A stretch of DNA of 64,000 nucleotides from Ruminococcus sp. (GTDB lineage Bacteria; Bacillota; Clostridia; Oscillospirales; Acutalibacteraceae): NCBI GenBank assembly GCA_017403985.1, contig JAFRDE010000023.1:1-64000 (forward strand), read 5' to 3'. The notes under the pieces are model-generated. The model had not been told where the DNA came from. It searched no databases and worked only from the letters and a program-made list of their open reading frames with translations. Of this stretch, positions 40,615 through 47,995 are shown one piece after another; positions within the stretch are counted from its first letter, which is position 1; each line of letters begins with the position of its first letter. The position numbers and the translations under genes were made by a program.

Positions 40615-41198
40615 GCGCTCGCCTCCTTGTACTGTTGCCATTGATCGTAATAATCGCCTACCTCGCGGCTCGTATGAACATCAACTCCGATCGCAGCCAG
40701 TTCATCAAATACGCCGTCGATCAGCTGCGACATTTGCGCGGTGTCATACTGCGACGAGCCGAGAATACATTTTACGATTTTCGCAGGCGTCCGCTTACCG
40801 TTTCGCACAACAACAGCGTCGTCGATCACCTTTATATCGCGGTAAAGGGATTTGAGATCATTGACAGCCTCTTTCGGGAGTACGATAAACTGTGCAACGC
40901 CGTATTTATTCAGCATTTGGTAGTATATTTCCTCAGGCTGCACGTCGCCGTGCCTGCCGCCGCCGAGGGCGTCCGCGTATATCGTCAGCAGTTTCCACAG
41001 TAAGGCGTTTTGGTCAAGGCTGCGGTGATTCTTTCGGTAATCGAAAGTAACGGAAACGGATTTGTCGGTCTGCTGTATATCGCGGACAATGGATTTGACG
41101 TTATACTTGCTGTCCTCGGATATTTTAAGGATAACGTAATTATTGCCCTCGTCGTCTGTTCGGACGCCTGCCTTGTCGATATGAAGCAGCCCGATCAT
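40611..41198 (-). CDS. NinB-like recombination protein
   Basis: This 195-residue protein contains RKNHRSLDQNALLWKLLTIY, the QNxLLW pattern typical of NinB/Orf-like recombination mediators of phages. No other motif is recognised. It is part of the early region downstream of HNH and nucleotide-metabolism genes. Confidence 0.55.
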   Translation of the reverse strand: MIGLLHIDKAGVRTDDEGNNYVILKISEDSKYNVKSIVRDIQQTDKSVSVTFDYRKNHRSLDQNALLWKLLTIYADALGGGRHGDVQPEEIYYQMLNKYGVAQFIVLPKEAVNDLKSLYRDIKVIDDAVVVRNGKRTPAKIVKCILGSSQYDTAQMSQLIDGVFDELAAIGVDVHTSREVGDYYDQWQQYKEASA

Positions 41199-41536
41199 TC
41201 TTTATTGTCTTTATCGACGCGCAGGATTGACAGGATCCTTACCGCCTGCTTGTATGTAAGGTCTGCTTTGTCAAAGACCACCCTACAGTAGCGAATTGCA
41301 GCGGCTTCGGTGAGTTCTTTTTCCTTTTCGGGCGTAAGGACGCTTAATGAGGCTTTCATCATCATGCTGCCGCCCATTTGACCGCCGTTTTTATTGAAAT
41401 ACGCCTCGTAATCGTTTACCTTGATACGCCCCGTCGGGGTTACTCTTGTAACTGTTGCGATTCTCTCATATGTTTTTGTATAGTGCCATTGTGAAAACAG
41501 CACTTTATCGCCGACCTTAACGTTTAATTCTGCCAT
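41195..41536 (-). CDS. phage protein with SH3/KOW-like start, function unknown
   Basis: The 113-residue product begins LNVKVGDKVLFSQWHYTKTY and continues RIATVTRVTPTGRIKVND, a beta-barrel pattern common to small nucleic-acid-binding domains. It overlaps the NinB-like gene as ATGA. Confidence 0.6.
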   Translation of the reverse strand: MAELNVKVGDKVLFSQWHYTKTYERIATVTRVTPTGRIKVNDYEAYFNKNGGQMGGSMMMKASLSVLTPEKEKELTEAAAIRYCRVVFDKADLTYKQAVRILSILRVDKDNKE

Positions 41537-41546
41537 AATTAACCTC

Positions 41547-41822
41547 CTAATCTATAACCATGATGGAATAGCCGTAATTTGCGCCGCTGTATATCATTTT
41601 GCTGATCTCCATAACCGACATGATCGCTGTATTAGATATACGATTGATAAACTTTATCATATCTTGTTGTGTGAAATAGCCGTAATATTTTTTGAGCATT
41701 TCCATATCCGATACGCCCACATATTCAGCAAATTTCAAGAGCGCCTGTTTCATGCTTACAGCTTCAACATAATACGCAGATTCGCCGTCCGTTCCGATCA
41801 AAAACTTTTTAGGCTCAATCAT
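41547..41822 (-). CDS. small phage protein, function unknown
   Basis: The 91-residue product is alpha/beta and rich in Tyr, Met and Ile (VEAVSMKQALLKFAEYVGVS). No domain is recognised. It overlaps the HNH-like gene by 8 bases. Confidence 0.6.
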   Translation of the reverse strand: MIEPKKFLIGTDGESAYYVEAVSMKQALLKFAEYVGVSDMEMLKKYYGYFTQQDMIKFINRISNTAIMSVMEISKMIYSGANYGYSIMVID

Positions 41823-42099
41823 CTAAATAATTCCTCCCTATCAATTCCATAAACTCGGCGCGGGTGTGCGTTTCTTCAAATTTACGCTGACAGGCACGTT
41901 TCAAACGCAGATCCCGCGCTTTGTTGAAATGAACGCCGTCGCTGCTCAGGTTGTGCAGATCGCCGCGCAGCCACACCTTAAAGCCGTTTTCTTCCGAAAT
42001 CTTACGCTGTCCCGTCCCGAAATAAATGTGGTGTTCGTGCAGCCCCGTTGTGGCTTTTGTGAAATAGCACTCCTTGCGGTCTTGTAATATACTTTTCAT
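41815..42099 (-). CDS. HNH-type nuclease-like protein
   Basis: The 94-residue product contains GLHEHHIYFGTGQRKISEEN, WLRGDLHNLSSDGVHFNKAR and a late FMELIGRNYLDD. This matches the small phage HNH nuclease family, except that Cys pairs usual in relatives are mostly absent (one Cys in ECYF). The ATG at 42099 overlaps the previous stop as ATGA and has AGGTG upstream. Confidence 0.7.
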   Translation of the reverse strand: MKSILQDRKECYFTKATTGLHEHHIYFGTGQRKISEENGFKVWLRGDLHNLSSDGVHFNKARDLRLKRACQRKFEETHTRAEFMELIGRNYLDD

Positions 42100-42347
42100 T
42101 CCACACCTAAAGCCGCGATCATCATTATAACCTTTCGATAGATCGACGAGGTAGGCGTACACTGGATAGGAATTGTTATGTATCTGTTTTCGGTTAAGAC
42201 AACCTCGATACATTCTGTGCGCCGTTTTGACGGCTTGCGATACCTGATATTCCTGACCGTTTTGCAGACGTTCATTACAGGGCGGCGCATACTCTTAACC
42301 TTTTTTCGGCGCTTTCGCACATTTGAAAAGGTTTGTATAATCTTCAT
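42096..42347 (-). CDS. small basic phage protein, function unknown
   Basis: The 83-residue product is strongly basic at the N-terminus (SNVRKRRKKVKSMRRPVMN) and may bind nucleic acid. GAGGTGG precedes the ATG. It overlaps both neighbours by 4 bases, showing a tightly coupled operon. Confidence 0.55.
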   Translation of the reverse strand: MKIIQTFSNVRKRRKKVKSMRRPVMNVCKTVRNIRYRKPSKRRTECIEVVLTENRYITIPIQCTPTSSIYRKVIMMIAALGVE

Positions 42348-42529
42348 CTGCCACCTCCGAAACGGTCTTTGAGTCGCTGCAAGAAAGAACGATCATCACG
42401 AAACGCGCAGCTGCTGCAGCCCTTGTTAGGGCGGCGCAGGCTTTTGTCCCTGACGCAGCGGATGTACCTGTCGTCGTGCTTTCTCGCATACCTGCAAGGG
42501 CATTTGATCTTTTTAGGCTTCATTGTCAT
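42344..42529 (-). CDS. small Cys/Arg-rich phage protein
   Basis: The 61-residue product has cysteines in KIKCPCRYARKHDDRYIRCV and GCSSCAF, suggesting a zinc or iron-sulphur site. No known family is recognised. Confidence 0.55.
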   Translation of the reverse strand: MTMKPKKIKCPCRYARKHDDRYIRCVRDKSLRRPNKGCSSCAFRDDRSFLQRLKDRFGGGR

Positions 42530-42855
42530 TTTTCTGCCTCCTGTTTGATTTCAAGTATTCTTTGTGCAAGGCGAGCGAGCTTATAGCGCTTGTTTTCTTC
42601 AATAGCCCTGTCGTTATTGAAGATCAGCGAAAGCTGCGCCCACATTATCAACACGTCAGCCATTTCCTCGTAAACGTGGGAAAGGGTTGTCGGGTTGATT
42701 TCGCCTATATCAAAATAGTCTTTCGGGCTTTCGGCGAGCGCTTTGCAAAGCACCTGCTGCAGCTCGCTCATTTCCTCGACAGCCTTTAAAACCTGATTTG
42801 CCGCGCCGTAGGTGTCAATAGCTTCTTTCAGCGCCTTTGCTTTAAAGTTCCACAC
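42526..42855 (-). CDS. MazG-like nucleotide pyrophosphohydrolase
   Basis: This 109-residue all-helical protein has VLKAVEEMSELQQVLCKAL and HVYEEMADVLIMWAQL, the EExxE...ExxD metal-binding pattern of MazG-like enzymes that hydrolyse (d)NTPs. The start is GTG with AGGAGG at the right distance. Confidence 0.75.
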   Translation of the reverse strand: MWNFKAKALKEAIDTYGAANQVLKAVEEMSELQQVLCKALAESPKDYFDIGEINPTTLSHVYEEMADVLIMWAQLSLIFNNDRAIEENKRYKLARLAQRILEIKQEAEK

Positions 42856-42857
42856 TT

Positions 42858-42986
42858 CTATTCCTCCTGATCGTCGTTATCTTCCTGATCGGGCTGCCTG
42901 TATAGCTTAATTATTTCAATGATCGTGCGAATACAAATGCCGACCACCAAACCGCAGATAAACCCCGCCGCTATTCCTCGGTACAT
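42858..42986 (-). CDS. small single-span membrane protein
   Basis: The 42-residue frame begins MYRGIAAGFICGLVVGICIR and ends in an acidic tail (DQEDNDDQEE). A membrane helix is clear. It starts 16 bases inside the preceding gene and ends at the MazG-like gene's ribosome site. Confidence 0.5.
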   Translation of the reverse strand: MYRGIAAGFICGLVVGICIRTIIEIIKLYRQPDQEDNDDQEE

Positions 42987-43453
42987 TCAAATTCACCCCT
43001 GAGGTATCTTTCAGCTAATTTGCGCGTCGGGAATACCGTTTTGTAATAATCGGCAGGAGTTACAAAAAAGCTGCCGTTATCTTTTGTGTCAAGTTGTGCG
43101 GTTTCGCCGAGGATTTTTGCAACAGTCGCCCGCAGGATAACCGTGACTTTTGTGTCAGCAACGATATAAAAAACGGTGTCGCCCTTAAAATACGGCTGAC
43201 GAAATACGTTGTGCCATTCTATACGCTGACCGCACCGCCTGCAGTATGAAAAATAGGCGCTGTTTACCACCGCACCGCAGTTTGGGCAATCGCCGCCCTT
43301 ATGCTTGCCCATAAATCGCCCTTCCACATTAACGGGCTTTACACCAATATTGTGTGCTTTGATTGCAGCGGCACCGATCGCGGTTGCTTCGCTGACCTCC
43401 TGCGGGGTAGCGTCCGCGCCGTTCAATACTTCAATCGCTCTTTCGGGTGTCAT
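42971..43453 (-). CDS. zinc-ribbon phage protein, paralogue 1
   Basis: The 160-residue product starts MTPERAIEVLNG and carries a zinc ribbon GGDCPNCGAVVNSAYFSYCR with RCGQRIEW. The rest (FYIVADTKVTVILRATVAKI) is an additional beta-rich domain. The same start and ribbon recur in the proteins at 44088 and 44383. Confidence 0.65.
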   Translation of the reverse strand: MTPERAIEVLNGADATPQEVSEATAIGAAAIKAHNIGVKPVNVEGRFMGKHKGGDCPNCGAVVNSAYFSYCRRCGQRIEWHNVFRQPYFKGDTVFYIVADTKVTVILRATVAKILGETAQLDTKDNGSFFVTPADYYKTVFPTRKLAERYLRGEFECTEE

Positions 43454-43593
43454 GCTGCGCCTCCTTGTGCTTTATCGCTGATAGCGGGCTGTTCATCAAT
43501 GATAGGAATAATTACACCCAACTCGCCTATATCAAACATACCCGACGTGATAAACGCCTCTTTCAGTCTTTCTGCGCTTATGTGTTTATCCAT
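43450..43593 (-). CDS. small phage protein, function unknown
   Basis: The 47-residue frame begins MDKHISAERLKEAFITSGMF, with AAGGAGGT before the ATG and an ATGA overlap with the following gene. The region LGVIIPIIDEQPAI resembles short phage proteins of the early region. Confidence 0.55.
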   Translation of the reverse strand: MDKHISAERLKEAFITSGMFDIGELGVIIPIIDEQPAISDKAQGGAA

Positions 43594-43595
43594 GC

Positions 43596-43790
43596 TTACC
43601 TCCTTATTATGCTATTCCACATCAGCATAGCGACACGCCTGCTGCTATACTCACCCTTAAACTTGCATACCCTGCAGCGCACCCTATACCCGTGACCGCT
43701 TGTATGTATCGGCAAGCCGACGCGGATATATTCGCCGACCTCGGCGGCGTCTGCTTTGCAGGCAGGGCATTTCTTTAGAAATAATGACAT
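43596..43790 (-). CDS. Lar-like/Com-like zinc-ribbon protein
   Basis: The 64-residue product has CPACKADAAEVGEYI, VRCRVCKFKGEYSS and MLMWNSIIRR, the pattern of phage Lar-family (restriction alleviation) proteins with two CxxC pairs and a final WN. Lar modulates host restriction-modification in Rac prophage; the role here is inferred. Confidence 0.6.
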   Translation of the reverse strand: MSLFLKKCPACKADAAEVGEYIRVGLPIHTSGHGYRVRCRVCKFKGEYSSRRVAMLMWNSIIRR

Positions 43791-44101
43791 TGTAAACGGA
43801 TCCTTTCCGCGAAAGCGAGCGCAGCAACCGCGTCGCGGCGATCTTTATTTCGCTGTATATCTTTTTCACACGCTGCTTTTATATCTTCCTTATCAAGCTC
43901 GGTATATTCAAGTAGCCTGTTGATCCAGTCCTCTTGTAAAAGAATTTGCTTGTCCCGCTCGTTAACCGCCACTTTCAGCCGTTCTATTTCATGGTTTTGT
44001 GCAGCGATCACGTCGTTTAGCTGCCGTATCTGCTTTTGATAGCGCTGCTCCTTTTCGATAAAGTGCTTTTCGGCAGCGTTGTACTTCTTACCCCTCGGCA
44101 T
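43775..44101 (-). CDS. coiled-coil phage protein, function unknown
   Basis: The product from the ATG at 44101 (GGAGTG upstream) has 108 residues. It is basic at the start and forms a long coiled coil (QIRQLNDVIAAQNHEIERLK). No family is recognised. Confidence 0.55.
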   Translation of the reverse strand: MPRGKKYNAAEKHFIEKEQRYQKQIRQLNDVIAAQNHEIERLKVAVNERDKQILLQEDWINRLLEYTELDKEDIKAACEKDIQRNKDRRDAVAALAFAERIRLQCHYF

Positions 44102-44393
44102 TATGTTCACTCCAATCTATTGCCTGACCGCACACATTACAGCATTGGTGAAAGCTATATACATAATTATCATCTTTACAATGTGGACAAAAGCCTTTGT
44201 ATATAGTCTTATCCTTACTGCTCAAAGAGCTAACCGCTTTCTGTCGCGGTGGTTTTGGCGTTAGCCTTTCAAGGGCTTCTATCGCTGTATCAATAGCATG
44301 ATCGTATTCTTCGGGCAAGCCGCGTGTTAATCTCGAAAAAGAAGTACCCTTGTCACGTTCTTTTAATAATTTAAGTGCTTCTTTAGGTGTCAT
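44088..44393 (-). CDS. zinc-ribbon phage protein, paralogue 2
   Basis: The 101-residue product starts MTPKEALKLLKERDKG, has a helical middle (YDHAIDTAIEALERL) and a C-terminal zinc ribbon (GFCPHCKDDNYVYSFHQCCN, VCGQAIDW). It is similar in design to the neighbours at 44383 and 42971. Confidence 0.65.
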   Translation of the reverse strand: MTPKEALKLLKERDKGTSFSRLTRGLPEEYDHAIDTAIEALERLTPKPPRQKAVSSLSSKDKTIYKGFCPHCKDDNYVYSFHQCCNVCGQAIDWSEHNAEG

Positions 44394-44640
44394 TGTCGTC
44401 CTCCCAATCTAAAGCCTGTCCGCATGATCTACAGTATTTTGCACTTTCATCTTCCACCATTAGGCAACGAGGACACACAGCCTTTTTTATTCCAGACGGA
44501 AATCTGTATGTGTTCGGCTTTTGCGGTATCTGCTTTCTAAGAGCGTCCTGCGCTGTAATAAGCGTGACAATGTCGATCATCTGCGTTCCGTCGCAGTCGA
44601 TAAACTCCTGTATCTTCTCTATGGCATAATCAGGTGTCAC
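44383..44640 (-). CDS. zinc-ribbon phage protein, paralogue 3
   Basis: The 85-residue product starts MTPDYAIEKIQEF and ends with a zinc ribbon (VCPRCLMVEDESAKYCRSCG then QALDW). It is coupled to the radical SAM gene by a 4-base overlap and to paralogue 2 by 11 bases. Confidence 0.65.
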   Translation of the reverse strand: MTPDYAIEKIQEFIDCDGTQMIDIVTLITAQDALRKQIPQKPNTYRFPSGIKKAVCPRCLMVEDESAKYCRSCGQALDWEDDNDT

Positions 44641-45326
44641 TTGTTCATTTCCTCCCGCAGGCTTTCTTTGATATAGTAATCAACGCCGAGCTTTTGACAT
44701 TCCTTTTCGATAATTCTGCCGAAATTCGCCCAGTTAATGTCTGATGGGTGATAGTTCAGCTTGCCGATCTTGACTTTGTCAATAAAAGGAGCAATTACCC
44801 TAAGCCAAGCAAAAACGTTGCCAGTATTAACAACAGGCTCAAACGATACCCAAGTCTTTATGCCTGCTTCATGAGCGATACGCAGGCTATCAACCCTTAA
44901 AGGCGTCGGGCAACAGCTTTTATTATGAATACCGTCAACGGTTACGCCGTACCAATCCCCACTATCGAGCAGGTCAAAGTCCCGTGTGCCGTCGCCTTTG
45001 GTGAGAATTTGAACATGATTGCCGCTGTCTTTCAGTAATTTGATGATCTTGCGGGTTGGTGTTGTATCATAACCCGTCGGGTAAGGATCACAGGTAAAAC
45101 AAAGGTGTATCAGCTTATCGGTGATACCCTCGCGTTCAATCTGCTTTCTTACCTCGTCGACGATACCTGTGCGCGGCTCAACGCGGCTATGAAAAGCCTC
45201 GATGTTTCGGTGCAGGACAGACGGCGCAAAACAGTAATAACAACGGTGCGGGCAGCCTGTGTATATGTTGATAGCGTAATCGCCGTATTCTTTCGCCTTG
45301 CCTTTCGGCTCATAGATAGGTTTCAT
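44637..45326 (-). CDS. radical SAM enzyme
   Basis: The 229-residue product has a radical SAM [4Fe-4S] motif YTGCPHRCYYCF (Cys25/29/32 from the ATG at 45326) in an otherwise compact TIM-barrel half (HLCFTCDPYPTGYDTTPTRK, GVTVDGIHNKSCCP, WVSFEPVVNTG). It resembles the SPL/DUF5131-type radical SAM proteins found in phages. GGAGG 7 bases upstream supports this start; an ATG at 45377 overlaps the previous stop and is possible. The substrate is unknown. Confidence 0.8.
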   Translation of the reverse strand: MKPIYEPKGKAKEYGDYAINIYTGCPHRCYYCFAPSVLHRNIEAFHSRVEPRTGIVDEVRKQIEREGITDKLIHLCFTCDPYPTGYDTTPTRKIIKLLKDSGNHVQILTKGDGTRDFDLLDSGDWYGVTVDGIHNKSCCPTPLRVDSLRIAHEAGIKTWVSFEPVVNTGNVFAWLRVIAPFIDKVKIGKLNYHPSDINWANFGRIIEKECQKLGVDYYIKESLREEMNK

Positions 45327-45373
45327 AATCATTCCTCCGTTTATTATCAAATCGACCCTGTCGATCTCTCTGC

Positions 45374-45694
45374 TCATTCATTGTCCTCTGCTTCTATTAT
45401 GGTTTCAGCTAACGCTGCAGCGTCATAAGCGGTATTATAGTCATAGCGTTCAACAAAGGTTGATCGGTTGATTTCATAAAGCAGATCGTCCCTATCAATC
45501 AGGTCGCCGTGAGGGGTTGAGATTTCGGCGAGGGGACAAAAAGATGGTTTCTCGTTATATCCCCGCCTCACATGACGGTTATTCTTATCAGCATAGCAAA
45601 AGTATACGTCTAAAGAATTTGGAACCACTTGACAAAAAACACAATCCTCACAAGATTTCGGCATATCCATGTCCTTAATCAATATGCTACTCAT
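45374..45694 (-). CDS. Cys-rich phage protein with TPHGxLID motif, copy A
   Basis: The 106-residue product starts with Ile-rich sequence, then MPKSCEDCVFCQ, SFCPLAEISTPHGDLIDRDD. The same plan is present in the next gene. The family is widespread in Firmicutes phages but has no known function. Confidence 0.65.
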   Translation of the reverse strand: MSSILIKDMDMPKSCEDCVFCQVVPNSLDVYFCYADKNNRHVRRGYNEKPSFCPLAEISTPHGDLIDRDDLLYEINRSTFVERYDYNTAYDAAALAETIIEAEDNE

Positions 45695-45696
45695 TC

Positions 45697-45993
45697 TTAT
45701 TCCTCCGCTTCTATGATGGTGGGAGCTGTGTCAATCATACCGATAACGCTATCAAACCTTCCGTTGTTCATGGCTCTCAATATCCTAACGGAAAGTTTGT
45801 CCGCGTCAATCAATCTGCCGTGAGGTGTAGGGATTTCGACAAGAGGACAGCCTTTGTCGCAATGATCTCCTATACTTACTTCACACCCTGTTGCCAAACA
45901 GCTTGTTTCTCCATCTGAAAAGTCATTGTAATAAAACTCACACGCCTGACATCTCTTTGGCATTTTCATGCCCTTAATTATCAGATCACTCAT
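45697..45993 (-). CDS. Cys-rich phage protein with TPHGxLID motif, copy B
   Basis: From the ATG at 45993 (GGAGAGG upstream, ATGA overlap with the ASCH gene) the product has 98 residues. It has MPKRCQACEFYYNDFSDGET, GCPLVEIPTPHGRLIDADKL and a C-terminal helix. It is a diverged duplicate of copy A. Confidence 0.65.
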   Translation of the reverse strand: MSDLIIKGMKMPKRCQACEFYYNDFSDGETSCLATGCEVSIGDHCDKGCPLVEIPTPHGRLIDADKLSVRILRAMNNGRFDSVIGMIDTAPTIIEAEE

Positions 45994-46532
45994 ATAAAAA
46001 CCCTCTCCTGCACATAGCACCAAGACTGAGGCGGGCGCTGTAAAGGCGCATTTTCACAGGTAAACGGAACAGAAACTACGCCCCGTCTGTTGTCGTTCAC
46101 GATTTTATAACCTGTTCTAAATCCATGCTTACGAAACTCGCTCAACTCTTTCGGCTTATCGTAGATAACAAGGTCGGATATGTGCCATGCATAGCCTTTA
46201 TGGAATCCCAAGTATTCCTTTAGTTTTTCAGGGGATAATTTGCTATTCGCAATTATATCTGTATAGCAAGTCCGCGGAGTATCATATTTTAATCCAGCCC
46301 AATATCCTCCATAAGGTGTAATCGGTTCTATGTCATTACAACAAAATTCGCCGATAACTTTTCGTAACCCGATATACCCACCATCAAAAGGCTTTTCCCG
46401 TGAAGCGCAATAGATATAACACTTGAACGGTGTGCTTATCTTCGGACGGCTCTTACGAATTTCAATAGTTTTTAAGCCGTTTTCTATTTGACTGCACCAT
46501 TCGGGGTGTATGCTTATCAATACTGATTTCAT
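45990..46532 (-). CDS. ASCH-domain protein
   Basis: This 180-residue protein matches phage ASCH-domain proteins: LISIHPEWCSQIENGLKTIE with IRKSRPK, FKCYIYCASREKPF, KVIGEFCCNDIE, and the late YAWHISDLVIYDKPKELSEF and RPPQSWCYVQE. ASCH domains bind RNA or modified nucleosides; some hydrolyse N4-acetylcytidine. The exact role here is unknown. Confidence 0.8.
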   Translation of the reverse strand: MKSVLISIHPEWCSQIENGLKTIEIRKSRPKISTPFKCYIYCASREKPFDGGYIGLRKVIGEFCCNDIEPITPYGGYWAGLKYDTPRTCYTDIIANSKLSPEKLKEYLGFHKGYAWHISDLVIYDKPKELSEFRKHGFRTGYKIVNDNRRGVVSVPFTCENAPLQRPPQSWCYVQERVFI

Positions 46533-46538
46533 ATACTT

Positions 46539-47054
46539 TTACGCCCCCCCTTTCAGCAACTCAGGGTTATCGTGTATGTTACCTATGATTTCTGCTGAAT
46601 GGTATTTAACCAACTGCATAAGATAATACTGGTCAGAGCCATTTCTTGCTATATAAGCGCCTTTCTTTTCGGAGTATTCGACTACATAATTCCTGTGGTA
46701 ATAACAAAAACCGCTTCTTATCATTCTTCCGTAAGCGCTCCTTATTGGCTTGTTTCTGAATTCCATTACATTTCCGTGAAAGGTGTGTGTTGCTTTGATA
46801 ATATTTCCTTCAAAAATCGTGTTGCTGTTTATGTCAGGAATCAATGTATTGCTCCCCACGGTTAAGGGATCGACCTGAACAAACTCGACATATGTTGTGA
46901 TTCCTTTATCGCCGCGATAATTAATGGTTAAGCCTTCTTTTTCTAAGATAAAGCTCTCTGCATTATATGTAGATGATTTTTCGCTTTCATATAAAAAGCC
47001 ATACACCCACTCTCCGCTGTCAATCCGCTTGCCGCAGTATTTTTCTTCTCTCAT
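46539..47054 (-). CDS. YopX-family protein
   Basis: The 171-residue product matches YopX: KYCGKRIDSGEWVYGFLYES, FVQVDPLTVG, NTIFEGNIIKATHTFHGNVM and the closing AEIIGNIHDNPELL. YopX proteins are common in Firmicutes phages and their function is not established. Confidence 0.82.
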   Translation of the reverse strand: MREEKYCGKRIDSGEWVYGFLYESEKSSTYNAESFILEKEGLTINYRGDKGITTYVEFVQVDPLTVGSNTLIPDINSNTIFEGNIIKATHTFHGNVMEFRNKPIRSAYGRMIRSGFCYYHRNYVVEYSEKKGAYIARNGSDQYYLMQLVKYHSAEIIGNIHDNPELLKGGA

Positions 47055-47067
47055 GTGTGTTGTCCTC

Positions 47068-47864
47068 CTAAAACAATGTTAATTGCGCCTGCGCTGCCTG
47101 CAGGCGTTCGTTTGCAAGCCTGTAATATTCCTCGTCGATCTCGCAGCCGACGAAATCAAAACCCATGTTATGGCAGGCTACCAACGAGGACGCGGATCCC
47201 GCGTGTGTATCAAGGATTTTGTCGCCTTTCTTCGCGTACCTGTTTAATATCCATTCATACAGCGCGACGGGCTTTTGCGTCGGGTGAAATCTCGCTTTAT
47301 CCTGCGGGGCGTATTCAAACACCTTTGCGTTATCGTTAAACGACGTCCATGCGTATTCACACATAGCCATAGTGAAGTTTTCGGAGATCGTCAGCTTTTT
47401 CCATATCAGAAAGCAGCGCGTCGGCGGCAGGTCAAAATAGTTGCCGCCCCATATGATCTGGTTTTGTGATACCCGCGCAAGCTCTGCAAAGTATTCGGGC
47501 GGCGGGGCTATATCCCAATGGTTTATGTCTGTCCCATCCTTCTTAGACCATGAGCGCCCTACCCTATCAGCTGATATGTCGGGGTCAAAGATACCCCCTG
47601 TCGTTTTCTGATATTTCGCAAAGCGACCCCCGTATGCGTGGTTTACTTTCGATATGGTATTTGTCAAACCTTCCGCCGAAACGGGAGCGCTTTTTATGTT
47701 GCCAGTCTGTACCCCCCCCCGCTTAATTCTTTAACGGAATTATTGACATTATCAGCGCCCCCGCCGTAAGGCGGGTCGACGATCGCTAACTCAAAATACT
47801 TGTCGGGGATCTGAGCCATCAGATCCATGCAATCGCAGTTGTATAATTTGTTAAGTTCGATCAA
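47068..47864 (-). pseudogene. N4/N6 DNA methyltransferase interrupted at a G9 tract (phase-variable candidate)
   Basis: Translation from TTG at 47864 (AAGGAG 7 bases upstream) gives MIELNKLYNCDCMDLMAQIP and the catalytic DPPYGGGADN. It then runs out of frame at nine consecutive G (47712-47720) and stops at 47694. One more G (or two fewer) would join it to the remainder, which holds IIWGGNYFDLPPTRCFLIWK, HPTQKPVALYEWILNRYA and the SAM-binding DTHAGSASSLVACHNMGFDF. The joined product would be 265 residues, a normal beta-class phage methyltransferase. The downstream part alone could start at TTG 47667 but would lack DPPY. No restriction partner is nearby. Confidence 0.8.
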
Positions 47865-47881
47865 CGGTATACTCCTTTATG

Positions 47882-47983
47882 CTAAAACTTAGATATCCAC
47901 TTTATTAGCCATTTCGCACCGATAAAGCCGACAACCGCTCCAACAGGTGCGCCTATGTATATTCCCGTGATAAACGCCTCCAT
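47882..47983 (-). CDS. small membrane protein
   Basis: The 33-residue frame reads MEAFITGIYIGAPVGAVVGF and ends KWLIKWISKF. It forms one membrane helix with an amphipathic tail. It lies between the replisome organiser and the methyltransferase. Confidence 0.45.
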   Translation of the reverse strand: MEAFITGIYIGAPVGAVVGFIGAKWLIKWISKF

Positions 47984-47995
47984 TATGCAGCACCT

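Noticed and set aside
47068..47667. Stand-alone methyltransferase starting at TTG 47667
   Set aside because: It would lack the catalytic DPPY motif, which is present in the other frame immediately upstream across the G tract.
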